Part shown: positions 1 to 11,500 of the stretch, piece after piece
Position numbering within the stretch: the first letter of the stretch is position 1
How the letters are laid out: each line of letters starts with the position of its first letter
DNA from: Smallanthus sonchifolius
Lineage: Eukaryota > Streptophyta > Magnoliopsida > Asterales > Asteraceae
Direction: 5' to 3'
Length of the DNA: 64,000 bases
Assembly (NCBI GenBank): GCA_023525975.1
Contig: CM042035.1
Span: 28,177,001 to 28,241,000, forward strand
Notes under the pieces: generated by a model
Told to the model about the DNA's origin: nothing
Seen by the model: only the letters and a program-made list of their open reading frames with translations
Databases searched by the model: none
Translations under genes and position numbers: made by a program

Positions 1-735
1 TACGGTCTCACTTGGGATCAATTGAAGGAAATGTTACTGCGTGAGTATTGTCCATGCAACGAAATTAAGAAATTAGAAGCAAACTTTTGGAATTTGGCCA
101 TGGTAGATGCTGAAGTAAGGGAATACATGACCAAGTTTCATCAGTTGGCATGACTTGTACCCCATGTCGTAACACCGGAGCACAAAAGAATTGAACATTA
201 CATCTGGGGCTTAGCACCTCAGATCTGTAGTATGGTGACGTCAGCAAACCCTATGACTATTCAGAGTGCTGTGCAATTAGCACACTCCCTGACTGATGAT
301 GCTGTACGTATGGGGACATTTAAGAAGAGTGGTTTAGGGAAGAAGTCGGTGGAAGTTGTTGATGGAAAAGGATCTGGGAGTCGTGCTGATAACTCTCAAA
401 ACAAAAGGAGGAATCAGGGAAGGATGTATGCAGCCAACACCACTGAAACAAGAAGGAATCAGGGTCCTAACCCAAAGTGCAACAAATGTGGTTATTTTCA
501 CACTGGTCAGTGCAACGTCTGTGACCGTTATGGAAAATTTGGACATCAAGCCCAAACCTACCATGTGAAATTTGGTGTGAAGAAAGAAGAATAGAACCCT
601 AGATGTTTTGAATGTGGAGTTGTAGGGCATTTCAAGATGGATTGCCCAAAACTGAAGAACCAGGGAAACCGTGGCAGAGCATTCGTGATGGAGGGCAAGG
701 AAGGACGAAAGGATCCCTCGGTTGTTACCGGTACG
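1..735 (+). pseudogene. Ty3/gypsy gag remnant with zinc knuckle
   Basis: Frame 1 translates from the first base as a gypsy gag capsid region, including the typical stretch around IWGLAPQI and the MVTSANP motif at 232-252. A TGA stop interrupts it at 151-153 and a TAG at 592-594. A cysteine-rich stretch at 478-552 precedes a CCHC knuckle (CFECGVVGHFKMDC) at 604-645. The protein would package element RNA. The start lies outside the window. Confidence 0.85.
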
Positions 736-890
736 TTTCTCGTTAATGACCATTATGCTTACGTTTTTTTATACCAGAGCCGATAAAAGCTTTGTTTCCA
801 AAAACTTTGAACCTTTTCTTAGCTCAAAAACAAGTAAATTAGATGCTAAGTATTCTATAGAGTTGGCTAACGGAAAATAGAAACCGAAGA
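736..890 (+). pseudogene. Ty3/gypsy aspartic protease remnant, active site lost
   Basis: After a one-base shift near 765, the frame gives YTRADKSFVS where gypsy proteases have D-[ST]-G-A-[DN]-x-S-F. The catalytic Asp and the Gly of the active-site triad are therefore replaced. The frame ends in a TAG at 878-880. The protease would have matured Gag-Pol. Confidence 0.7.
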
Positions 891-1013
891 AGTTTTCCGT
901 GAGTGTACCATACGTTTGGGAGATCGTACGTATAGTATTGACCTTTTACTAGTAGAACAAGTTTTGATGTCGTTATTGGCATTGATTGGTTATCAAAGAA
1001 TCATGCAGAGATT

Positions 1014-2745
1014 GTGTGCGATAGGAAGATAGTCCGTCTTCTACCCCCGACATGCGAAACAATGGAAATTCAAGGAGACAAGTGTGCCCCTTTGAGGATT
1101 GTTAATATGATGAAGGCTCAGAAGTATTTGCGAAAAGGATACCCAGCATACCTAGCCCACGTGGTTGACACTAGGGTTGAGGAGCAGAAGCTTGAAGAGA
1201 TCCTTGTTGTTCGTGATTATCCAGAGGTATTTCCTGAAGAGCTACCTGGATTGCCACCAAAAAGGAAAGTCGAGTTCAGGATCGACCTAGTGTCCGGAGC
1301 AGCGTCGATAGCTCGATTTCCTTATCGTTTGGCACCATAAAAAATGCAAGAGCTATCCAAGCAATTGCAATAATTGTTGGATAAAGGTTTTATAAGACCG
1401 AGTTTCTCGCCCTAGGGAGCGCCGATTTTATTCGTGAAAAATAAAGATGGTTCTATGAGGATTTGTATCAATTATCGAGAATTGTACAAGCTTACCATCA
1501 AGAATCGGTATCCATTGCCGAAAATTGTTGACTTGTTCGATCAGCTGCAAGGATCTAGTTATTATTCGAAGATCTATTTACGTTCAGGATACCATCAATT
1601 GAGGATTGTTGAAGAATATATTCCGAAGACTGTGTTCCGAACCCGGTATGGTCATTATGAGTATTTGGTCATGCCATTTGGTTTGACAAACGCTCCTACG
1701 GTATTCATGGATCTCATGAATAGAGTGTGCAGACCGTACTTGGACAATTTCGTGATAGTGTTTATCGACGATATACTCATCTATTCACGGACCAAGGAAG
1801 AGCACGAGCATCATCTGAAGTTGATTTTGGAGATGTTGAGGAATGAGAATCTATATGCTAAACTTTCCAAATGCGAGTTCTGGATCCGAGAAATTCACTT
1901 TCTTGGACACGCTATCAATGAGAAGGGTATACACGTGGATCGAGGAAAGATTGAAACAATTAAGGAATTGGGATGCACGAAAGAGTTTGACCGACGTACG
2001 ACAATTCCTAGGTTTGGCGGGTTATTATCGGAGGTTTATTGAGAATTTATCCAAGATAGTGCAATCCCAAACGCTATTGACCCGGAAAGACAAGGAGTAT
2101 ATCTAGGGAGAAAAGCAAGAGGCAGCGTTTCAATTGTTGAAAAAGAAGCTGTGTAGTGCCCCTATCCTGTCTCTTCCCGAGGGGACAGACGGATTCGTGG
2201 TGTACTATGACGCCTCCCGCCAAGGTCTTGGTTGTGTCCTAATGCAGAATGGAAAGGTCATAGCTTATGCGTCTCGTCAACTCAAGGTGCATGAATATAA
2301 CTATGCGACGCATGATTTGGAACTGGGTGCAGTGGTTTTTGCACTCAAAATTTGGAGGCACTACCTTTACGGTACTAAGTGCACAATTTTTACAGATCAT
2401 AAGAGTCTCCAGCACATTTTTTATGACAAGGAGCTGAATATGAGGTAGCGACATTGGATGGAATTGCTCAATGACTACGACTGTGATATTCGTTATCACC
2501 CAGGTAAGGCTAATGTCATGGTTGATGCCTTGAGTAGGAAGGAGCGAGTCAAGCCTTTAAGCGTGCGTGTGTTAGGACTGACCATTCACGCAAACCTCAC
2601 AACTCAGATTCGTGATGCACAAAAAGAAGCTCTAAAGGAAGAGAATTTAAAGGATGAGAATCTTCGTGGTATGGTTAGAACTTATACCCAAGTCTGATGA
2701 TACTTTATACTTCATAGATAGAATATGGGTACTTGTCGTTTGACG
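1014..2745 (+). pseudogene. Ty3/gypsy reverse transcriptase and RNase H remnant
   Basis: Segments in shifting frames give the protease-RT linker (VFPEELPGLPP), then the RT palm. Motif A reads SKIYLRSGYHQ, where the normal catalytic Asp of SKIDLRSGYHQ is Tyr. Motif B-C is intact (VMPFGLTNAP at 1669-1698, FIDDILIYS at 1762-1788). RNase H follows from 2134 with YDASRQGLGCVL and TDHKSLQHIF. A frameshift near 2004 and stops at 1338, 2104 and 2446 break the frame. A residual linker (SDDTLYFIDRIWV) continues to about 2740 in another frame, after which similarity ends before integrase. Confidence 0.9.
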
Positions 2746-2989
2746 TTTCGGTTGTTGCGTATGTGCTAGAAATTGCCATGTTTAGGTACTTGTATGTCAA
2801 AATAATGAAAGATTGTTTTGTTTGATGAAATATATTTTATTAAGTATATTTTGATGATATATGAACTCATGTGTTAGAAATTTGGAAGTTGTTCCTTAAA
2901 AGTTAGTCGTTTTGCTTGAAAAGTGCTTATGTACAAATATTGTGACTTGAGTGTTTTTACATGTGATTTACAACTTATAAGCATATGTA

Positions 2990-3050
<61 letters not shown>

Positions 3051-4134
3051 TACTAGTTTCATACTTTCATTTTGGTTGTTGATAAGTATTAACACCAAAT
3101 TGTCTACGTATGGGTAATCTATCGTTTTTTGTTAAAAATATAACTGTGTGTCGTAGTCACCAACGGGTCATTTTAACCAATATTTTCTTAAGAATAAATA
3201 TAAGTCTAATAGGTTGGGTGAACAACTTTCTTGTAACACTTGAGGTTCAATTAGTAATGTATCCCTCGTGTTTAGGGCACTGTTAGCGTTCGTGGGCGTA
3301 TTTTTGCTAGCACTCGTTTTTCCGTCGTTCGTTACTACAAGGTGAATTTTTCACGGCCCCTTTTTAAACTATCTTGTTGTTTTATAAACTATGGGAGAAG
3401 AACATGCTTTCGTTCGTTTATCGTCATATTGGATTTACTATATGTGTTCGTTTTTATGGTCTCGAGTAAGGGAATTCGTTATGTATTCATGTATCCGTTC
3501 ATGAATTTCCCCACCGTTATAATCATTAGCCTCGTGTAGGCCGCAAGGTGTGTTGATAGATCTATTTGGGACTGACTGCCCACTCTCGTGATCAGTAGAT
3601 CTGATCGGTCGTTCGTACGAGAGAATATATTTTGAAAGGATTCGTGGGGACATGTTGTATTCGTGTCTCGGTTTGATTATAAGCTCTAGGTACTGTCATC
3701 TTGTTGTATTCCTTGCAAGCTTAGGACAAATCACATGTTAGTCCAAGTTACTTGATAGTTCGTTAAATCCGTTTATGTTTCGTTTAAACCCGTGAAACTC
3801 GCTCAACTTTATGTTGATGTTTATAAGCATGTTTTTCAGGTACTTAAATGCTCTCGCGCGGTTATGAAAACGAGCTTTTGGGCAAACACTTGCATCGGAA
3901 TTCTGTTGGGACTTTTAACTTTATATTGGATCCTCATTTGTTGGATCATGAGAACTCATGTCTTACATTTTAATGTCTTTCAATTTGGATAATTGTAAGA
4001 CTTATCTTTATTTTGTTAAACCTTTCCGATGTTTTAAATAAATATGTTTGTTTGTTATCATTGGGCTCCAACTTATGTGACCACCATACTTACGTCTCGT
4101 TTTTGCTGCGAATCGTCGTTTTCAGGGTGTGACA
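2746..4134 (+). mobile_element. Non-coding 3' region and probable partial 3' LTR of the gypsy element
   Basis: No ORF with family resemblance is present. The sequence ends in a TGTGACA terminus at 4128-4134. The left edge of the LTR could not be placed because the matching 5' LTR is outside the window. It contains a microsatellite. Confidence 0.45.
2989..3050. repeat. Compound microsatellite (GT)n(AT)n(GT)n
   Basis: About 60 bp of GT, then AT, then GT dinucleotides, nearly mirror-symmetric and inside the gypsy non-coding region. It gives rise to spurious ORFs on both strands. Confidence 0.95.
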
Positions 4135-4377
4135 GAGATGGTGGTGACTGTGGAGATAAATAAAATGTTAGAAGGAATGAATAGGTTGCGGCACCTGAGA
4201 TTGAGATTACTACAGAACCACCGGTAATAACAAAACCAGAAACAAGCAACACCAGCAGCAACAACAACAACTACGTTAAAGAAAAGAAAGGAATGTATTG
4301 AAAAGAACGAGACTATTAGGACTCCTCCTCCCACATCTGTCACCCAAATGTATTACCAATTGATAGTTTTCTATTCC
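4135..4377. other. Unassigned sequence
   Basis: Short CAG/CAA-rich stretch at 4245-4275. The overlapping minus-strand ORFs are low-complexity and unconvincing. No feature recognised. Confidence 0.5.
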
Positions 4378-4510
4378 CACTACAAGGATTCACAGCAATA
4401 GCGGCGAAATTTGTCGCCTCTAAAACTATTAGCGGCGACATGTCGCCACTTAAAGGTCGCCACTATTTCTTTGTCGCTATTGCCTATTTGTCTTCGCTAA
4501 AGACCAAATA
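4378..4510 (+). mobile_element. CACTA (En/Spm) transposon terminus
   Basis: It starts CACTACAAGG and is followed by short GC-rich subterminal motifs in both orientations (GCGGCGA, TGTCGCC, GTCGCCACT), the usual architecture of a CACTA end. No matching right terminus was found nearby, so this is a single or truncated end. Confidence 0.6.
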
Positions 4511-5340
4511 AGTTGCCTCTAATGCTCTTTTACCATTTTTACGGTTTTTTCTAGTATTTTTTTTAATATTTCCAGATTTTTTTAAAACCATTAGTATATA
4601 TCAAACAAAAAAACTACATAACATCCCAAATATTTTGAATCCATACACATTGAGATAAACATAAAAAAACCACATAACATTTCAAATATCTTGTATCCAT
4701 ACATATTGACATAAATTATACCAAGTCATAAAAATATAAAAATACTTAATAAATAAAACTATAAAAAGTATATCATAATAAACAAAAAAAAAAGAACATA
4801 AATACGAACAAAGAAATAACTTTGCAATTTAAAAGCATTGCATTCATGACTTACTCGATTGGAATCGATTTCCGATGCAAAACCTTTTCCAACCACTTCA
4901 TTGTATTTTTGCAGCCTAATTTCTTCCATTTTTAAAGCACTCTCAGCATGGGTGAATTAAGTTAATGAACATTTAACAAAATAAACGTGTTCATATTTGT
5001 TTATGTCTGTTCGTTAACAATATAAACGAACGTTTCAGGAACCTAATTGAGCTAAAACTAATTAGAACTAAATGTGAACAAAAATTTGCTGGGCTTCAAC
5101 AAATTGATCGCTTCAAATAATATGTGTATCCGAAAATGATTCTAGAATAGAAGACTAACATGTATTATAAGAAGCTAAAGGTTACAGTTCACACAGGGGT
5201 TTAGTTCAGTCAACAAAACCCAATTCTTAGAACCAATTATTGTTTCAATTGAATAAGAAATTATTTAAAGTTCTAAATTGCAAAGAATTAATATTATTAT
5301 AAGAACTAGGGCACCAAATAAGAACTATAATCGAAAAGGT
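4511..5340. other. AT-rich sequence, no gene seen
   Basis: Adenine-rich, with short repeated phrases (a CATAACAT...CAAATAT...GTATCCATACA motif occurs twice at 4615-4705). Nothing else recognised. Confidence 0.5.
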
Positions 5341-5443
5341 AAAATCACAAAATCATATATACATACATACACACAAACACACCCATACACGCATACATAT
5401 ACATACCTACACACACATACATATACATATACATTCACACATA
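5341..5443. repeat. Degenerate (ATAC)n/(CA)n microsatellite
   Basis: About 100 bp of imperfect TACA/CACA units abutting the left end of the next MITE. Confidence 0.85.
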
Positions 5444-6109
5444 GAGGAAGGTTTAAAAGAGAACCAAAAAAAAAAGGAACCAGTGAACCATTTTCAGCCA
5501 TACATTATGTATGAATGAAAAAAAAAAAACAAAACTAGAGCTGCTTGGACTAGAACATAGGACATGATGACTTACACGTCCTACGTATAATTAGCCACAA
5601 CACCAGCTTATTTTCTGTTTACATGTCCGTTTCAATATTATTTATCGTATAATTCGCCGTCTCTTGTTATTTATTTTTTATGTTTTTTTAGCTTTTAGGT
5701 TTTTATGGGTTTAGTTTTAAGGTTTAGTTTTACAGTTTAGGGTTTAGTTTTAAAGTTTAGATTTTAAGGTTTAGCTTTTAGTTTTTTTGCGCTTTGCGTT
5801 TAACTTTTACGGTTTATTTTTAGCATTTACCTTTACGATTTAGTATTTAGCTTTAGGGTTAAGCTTTTAGCTTTTACATTTTACTTTTTAGCCTTTAGCT
5901 TTTACAGTTTAGCTTTTAACGTTTAGTTTTTTATGGTTTAGCTTTTAACATGTAGCATTAGCTCTTACGATTTAGCTTTTAGCATTTAGCATTGGCTTTT
6001 ACGATTTAGTTTTTAGCATTTAACTTGTTTTTTTCCTTGTTTGAAATGTGTGGTTGAGAATGGTTCCACAGTTCACTCTTTTTTTAGGTTCCCTGTTGAA
6101 CCCTCCCCT
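5444..6109. mobile_element. MITE with GGGGAGGGTT-type inverted ends and telomere-like filler
   Basis: The left end (GAGGAAGGTTTAAAAGAGAAC, 5444 on) and the reverse complement of the right end (GGGGAGGGTTCAACAGGGAAC) match imperfectly over about 40 bp, including a shared inner GTGAAC. Between the arms, 5690-6025 is a degenerate array of TTTAGG-, TTTAGC- and TTTAAGG-like words resembling plant telomere repeat. The ends resemble the MITEs at 12820-13153 in gene 1. The right boundary lacks a clear TA duplication. Confidence 0.65.
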
Positions 6110-7485
6110 TCACACATATATACAAAAGCAAGCAAACAAATTACAACCGGGGGTTTGCCTAAACTAACCATTATACCTAAACTAGTCAACAATTAAACAA
6201 ATTAAAAAGAAGACTAACCGAAAATTGGGGGCTTGAAAAATAGGGTATCGAATTCCGGTGTAAATTGGGGGTTTGCGACAAAGACGCTGAATTCTGGTGA
6301 TGGTGGTGGTCCTGAACCATCTGTACCTGAAGACTTATGTTTTATTAAATTCAAATCCTTTCGAGAAATTTCAATTCTAAATCCAAATTCTTTAAATTCC
6401 AACTTCTTCACGAAATTAAATTTTTTTAGAAATTTCCAAAACGAAATGTACACTTGCTTCTATGATCAATTGTTTGAATAAGAAACATTCAAACAACTTT
6501 GAAAACTACAACTTTATACCTAGTATTCATGAAGCAAAGTTAAGCTTGACAACCTTACTTCTTCATGAGAGAACAAAAATATAATGATATCTTTTTCTCA
6601 TGATTTTTGTTTTACATTAAAGTTTCCAACTATAGTTAATGAAAACGTGCCAAAAGATAGCTATCTCAGTGTAAATATTCAAAGTTTAGTCCACTTATTT
6701 ACTTAATCCATTATTCCATTACAACATAACTTCCTTTTTCAAAAATGTTGTTCTAACTAAATTCTCTTGCAGAAGTCACGCAAACTTAATTTTATATTGC
6801 CTAATCCTGGCATGACGTATGAGCGTTGATTAACTAAATTCAATTGATGCCAGTTTATTTTTTATAAAAACCTCAAACTGTGCAAAGCTTATGGAATATC
6901 CATAATCATCATGGTACAATATTTTCTTTGATGTTCTCAGATGTTATATACCCGCCGGCATTGGGATTTTTTTCTAAGATAAAATAAGAACAAGAGACAA
7001 GATCATGAAACAAATATGAGCACTTCTAGCGATGAACCTCTGACAATGCAAAATTTACAAATATGGAGATAAAGTTTTCCCAAACAATTATTTAATATTA
7101 CAAATCATTATAGTAATAAATAAAAATTTAAGGGAACACGTCACTTTCTTGTGCATATTTATCATGTTTTTCCCACATCACTTTTCTATTAAAATAATAT
7201 ATTTTTAAATGATTAATATAAATCTAAATATAAACACTTATTATTTAATTGAGAATAGTTATTATATTATCAACAAATAAAATTTAATATTTAATTGAAA
7301 AATATATGTTTTAAAAATTACTAAAAATTAATTATAACCGTAACATCAAATTATATTTTTTGTAAATACATATTTTGACAAGTGTATGTTTAAACGATTA
7401 CATTATATGTTATTCAACCCGTGTAATTTTTTTATTACTAAATATGTAACATTAAATTCATTAAACTCATTAATACGCGATTCTA
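6110..7485. other. Intergenic, no gene supported
   Basis: AT-rich DNA. A pair of overlapping opposite-strand ORFs at 6214-6481 has no recognisable domain and is probably a fragment of an old repeat. Nothing else could be assigned. Confidence 0.5.
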
Positions 7486-7612
7486 TTGGGGTTGGTGGAT
7501 CAGTGAAAGAGACAAATACTCTAGGAGCACCTAAGATTTGGAGGTCACGGGTTCAAGTCCCACTACGGACAGGATTAAAAGAAATTTCCCGTTTTTAAAG
7601 AAAAAAATTAGC
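7486..7612 (+). mobile_element. Short tRNA-derived SINE
   Basis: RNA polymerase III-like boxes are visible: an A-box-like GGTGGATCAGTG at about 7493 and a B box GGTCACGGGTTCAAGTCCC at about 7543-7561. The tail is A-rich (7600-7607). The flanks ACGCGATTCTA (7475-7485) and ACGTGATTCTA (7613-7623) look like a target-site duplication with one mismatch. At 127 bp it is a short or truncated copy. Confidence 0.65.
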
Positions 7613-7886
7613 ACGTGATTCTAACCTACTATCCTTATATTTTACATATCATCACAACTTTTACATTTATTTCTTATAACGAATTTATTTATTTTAGTAA
7701 ATTACTTTGTAATTAATACGCTACTAATAAATATAAAATAATTAAAAGTAAATATTTTATATAAAAGATTATTTTATAAATTTAAAAATATATAAATTTT
7801 CGTACATTTTTTACATAAATATTTTTAAACCTAAAAGATATAATAAAAACTAAAAAGAAGTTATACCTAGCTAACCCACCGACACC
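7613..7886. other. AT-rich spacer
   Basis: No gene or element recognised between the SINE and the CACTA MITE. The last three bases are one copy of the ACC duplication. Confidence 0.5.
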
Positions 7887-8215
7887 GATTACCAAAAACC
7901 TGAAAAATTTACGACAACAGATTTCGTGGGAAATTTGTCGGAATTGGCCGTTAGCGACAAATTTCTGACAAAAAGTGTTTGTTGAAAAAAATCGCGTAGG
8001 AAATGTTTTTCTGGGCAAAGTCCCGACGAATTAGCGACAAAAGCTTTTCGTCGGTAATTTCCGACAATATTTCAACGATTATATTAAATAAAATTGTATG
8101 AAATGTTATGGTTACTTTTTTGATTTTGTTTTGTAGGAAAGTTGTTACTAACTTGGTTGAAATTTTCTTTTGATCGGAAACTTTTGTAGAAAATATACAA
8201 TGTTTTCTAGTAGTG
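7887..8215 (+). mobile_element. CACTA-type MITE upstream of the 4CL-like gene
   Basis: The right end reads GTTTTCTAGTAGTG (inverse CACTACTAGAAAAC). The left end, GATTACCAAAAACCTG, is a degraded CACTACC. The three flanking bases are ACC on both sides (7884-7886 and 8216-8218), the expected 3-bp CACTA duplication. Subterminal repeats of CGACAA and its complement fill it. A closely related sequence in inverse orientation lies in intron 1 of the gene (9744-9979). Confidence 0.8.
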
Positions 8216-8465
8216 ACCGGTCCGTCGGTAGCCAAAGACATGACGGACGACTTCGCAGTAATGAGAAATCCGGGTGTCGTCCGTCACCATCTAGGATCAC
8301 CCCGGTGAGTAACTCGACCAAGTAGAAGGTGTGTGATAACACAAGTACAAAGCACCAGTAACTGACCAATCGGTCAGAGTTTGAGTACAATTTCGCTAGT
8401 GTGCCAAAACAATATAAATATATATTTATATACTTTATTTTCAAAGATGCATCCTAATGATGGAG

Positions 8466-8474
8466 TATATATAA
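8466..8474 (+). promoter_or_regulatory. TATA box of the 4CL-like gene
   Basis: TATATATAA lies 75-83 bp upstream of the ATG, with a plausible start site near 8500 and a short 5' leader of about 50 bp. The upstream 250 bp (8219-8465) is free of recognisable elements and is the likely proximal promoter, bounded by the CACTA MITE. Confidence 0.6.
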
Positions 8475-8548
8475 CCACTACACCTTTATAACATCGACCA
8501 AAACAAAAGCAAACAGAGATCTCATAACCTAATCTCTGTCAAACAACC

Positions 8549-11500
8549 ATGGCAACATTCAACATCCAATCTTCACAAAAGTTAGACATATTTAAGAACT
8601 TATATAAGCAAAACCAATTCATTGATCTTCCTCACTGGTATTCACCAGACACAGGAATATACAATAGCAAACAATCACCAATAAACCTACCTTCCAACCC
8701 ATTTGTTGATGTTGTGTCCCACATATTTTCCCACAAACACAATGGGAAAACATCCTTCATAGATTCCTCAACCGGTTATTCGATGTCGTACGACGAACTA
8801 CAACCTCTTGTTAAATCCATGGCCTGTGGTCTTCACCATCAAATGGGCATATCAAAAGGGGATGTTGTGTTGTTGCTTCTGCCGAATTCGATACACTTTC
8901 ATATTGTGTTTTTAGGTGTTTTGTATCTTGGTGGTGTGGTAACCACAATGAATCCTCTTAGTACTATCTCAGAGGTTAAAAAACAAACAACGAATTGTAA
9001 TGTAAGTCTTGCATTCACTTTGTCCACTAGAGTTCAAGAATTAAGCACATTAGGGATCGTTTCCATCGCGGTTCCTGAAAACGCAAACTTCGATACAAAC
9101 ATGGTCGATTTTTTGCCTTTTAGCCAGCTGATCTCGAGTAACAACAATTCCCTCCCAACTCGAACGATTAGCCAGGACGACACTGCGGCTATTTTATATT
9201 CTTCTGGCACTACCGGTGCTAGTAAAGGCGTCGTTTTGACTCACAAAAACTTGATTTCTGGTGTCGAGTTATTCGTTCGATTCGAAGCCTCGCAGTATGG
9301 TGACAACAACGAAGACAACACTTATTTGGCTGTTATACCCATGTTCCATATCTATGGGCTTACACTATTCACTTTAGGGATCTTGACACTTGGTTCAACC
9401 ATTGTTGTGATGAACAAATTTGACCATAATGAGATGGTGCGAGCCATTAGTCAATATGGTGTCACTCATTTTCCTGCGGTGCCTCCATTGCTTAAAGCAT
9501 TGACCAAAGTAGGAAAGAATGTTCATCGTGGTCAATTGAAGAGCTTAAAGCAGGTGTCAAGTGGAGCAGCACCTTTGAGCACAAAATCCATAGAGGAGTT
9601 TGTACAAACATTTCCAAATGTAGATTTCATTCAGGTAAATAAGACGTTTCATTAAAACTTCCAATTAAGTTTTTCAAGTGTTACATTAAAGTTACAACAA
9701 TTTTTTTTTGTTACTCTAAAGTCATTCAAATGTTACATTAAGATTTCATACAATTTTCCGACAAATTTATTAAATAAGATATAGTTGTCGGAATATTGTC
9801 AGAAATTTTCGAAGAAAGGCATTTGTTGCTAATTCGTCAGAAAACTAGTCGGGGCTTTGTAGGAAAAAAAACATTTCCTACGATGGTTTTTCCAACAAAC
9901 ATATTTTGTCGGTAACGGCTAATTCCAACAAATTTTCTACGAAATCTGTTGTCTCAAATTTTTCAGTTTTTTGATAGTGTAATAACTTTGTTTCACGATT
10001 CTTCAATTTAATATTGAGAATAAATAGTCCCTAAAAATATACAAAATTAATATATTTTTCACTTCATCTTTTTATTTAATTAATATTTATATAAAATCAT
10101 ACAAGATTCAAAACCTAATAAAAGGTAGGGCTGTAAACGAGCCGAGCCGAGCCGAGCCAGGCTTGGCTCGAGCTCGAAATTAAACGAGCCAGCTCGGCTC
10201 GGCTCGATTTTTTTTCCGAGCTGAAAAATTCGTAAAAAGCTCGAGCCAGCTCGTGGCTCGTCGAGCTAGCTCGTTTTTTTTTTTTTTTTTTACATATTAA
10301 AAAAAAATATTTTATTTTCGGTTTGAAGTTGATTGTCTTCAAAAAAACTAAATAGATGAAAGGGACAATATATAAAATACAAAAAAAAACATAGATAACC
10401 CAAAACTTACAAAGTAGAGAGTAAATACAATTGTAGATAAAGTAAAATTTTAGTCCAAAACTCAGAGTTCTTGAAAACAAATTAACTTAAAAAATCAAAA
10501 CATCATATTTCAAATATAACACATATATAACATATATATATATATATATTATATATATATATATATATATATTAGTTATTTAGACGAGCCGAGCCACGAG
10601 CCGAGCCCCCGAGCCGAGCCACGAGCCGAGCCCGAGCCGAGCCAACCCTAGCTCGAGCTCGGCTCGTTTAGAATTCGAGCCAGCTCGGCTCGGCTCGTTT
10701 AAAACCGAGCTTTTCCCGAGCCGAGCTTTTTCCGAGCTATTTTCGAGCGAGCCACGAGCCGCGGGCTTTTTAAACAGCCCTAATAAAAGGTGAGTTTAAA
10801 GTGAGACATTTAAAAAACTAATCATGATTTATTAATTATTAATTTTATTTACGTCTTAGGGTTACGGGTTGAGTGAATCGACTGCAGTGGGAACACGAGG
10901 GTTCAACACAAAAGAGATAAGAAATTACACATCAGTAGGGTTGCTGGCTCCTAACATGCAAGCCAAAGTGGTCGATAATGTTAGTGGTTTGTGTTCATCT
11001 CCGGGAACAATCGGAGAGCTTTGGTTACGAGGACCTGGCATTATGAAAGGTATATATGCCATAACAAATCTTTGTTTTCCCTTATAATTTAACCAGTCCT
11101 GATATGAATGTTTTAATACATAATCATAATCACTTTTTCACTAATATATTATAACTGATTTTATTAATTTATTTTAATATTAGGTACTACTCTTGTATTA
11201 TTTTCCAAAAACTATTAGGTTCTATATATGAACTAAAAGTAGTGTTTTTATATTATTTATATTTACTTATTAGTTAATATGAATTTTTAATTATTTCCAG
11301 ACACGAAACATAATTTAATATCCACAAATTTTGAAAAAAAAATCTATTTAATATTATATATAGTTGAGGTTTCCAGAGAAAACTACATAGTTAGGCGAAA
11401 ACCAAGAAAACCACTAAAAAAAATAATTTTAACCACTAAGATAATAATATTTAAGTTTTGTTTTATTTTTTTATTTTTTTTATATGTAATATTGGCTTAC

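Larger units (their letters stand above)
1..4134 (+). mobile_element. Decayed Ty3/gypsy (chromovirus-like) LTR retrotransposon, 3' part
   Basis: The window opens inside gag and runs through protease, reverse transcriptase and RNase H in the order of Ty3/gypsy elements. Coding similarity stops near 2745, just after the RNase H and the start of the linker, so integrase and any chromodomain are missing. The following 1.4 kb is non-coding and ends in GGTGTGACA at 4134, a terminus typical of plant gypsy LTRs, so it is probably a partial 3' LTR. Many in-frame stops, frameshifts and lost catalytic residues show that it is dead. The lineage (Tekay-like) is inferred from gag and RT style only. Confidence 0.85.

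Noticed and set aside
6214..6481. Pair of opposite-strand ORFs of about 80 codons
   Set aside because: No motif, no splice extension found, and equal plausibility on both strands.
10115..10480. 121-codon minus-strand ORF in intron 1
   Set aside because: Falls inside the hAT element and is built from its GAGCC subterminal repeats and poly-A/T core.
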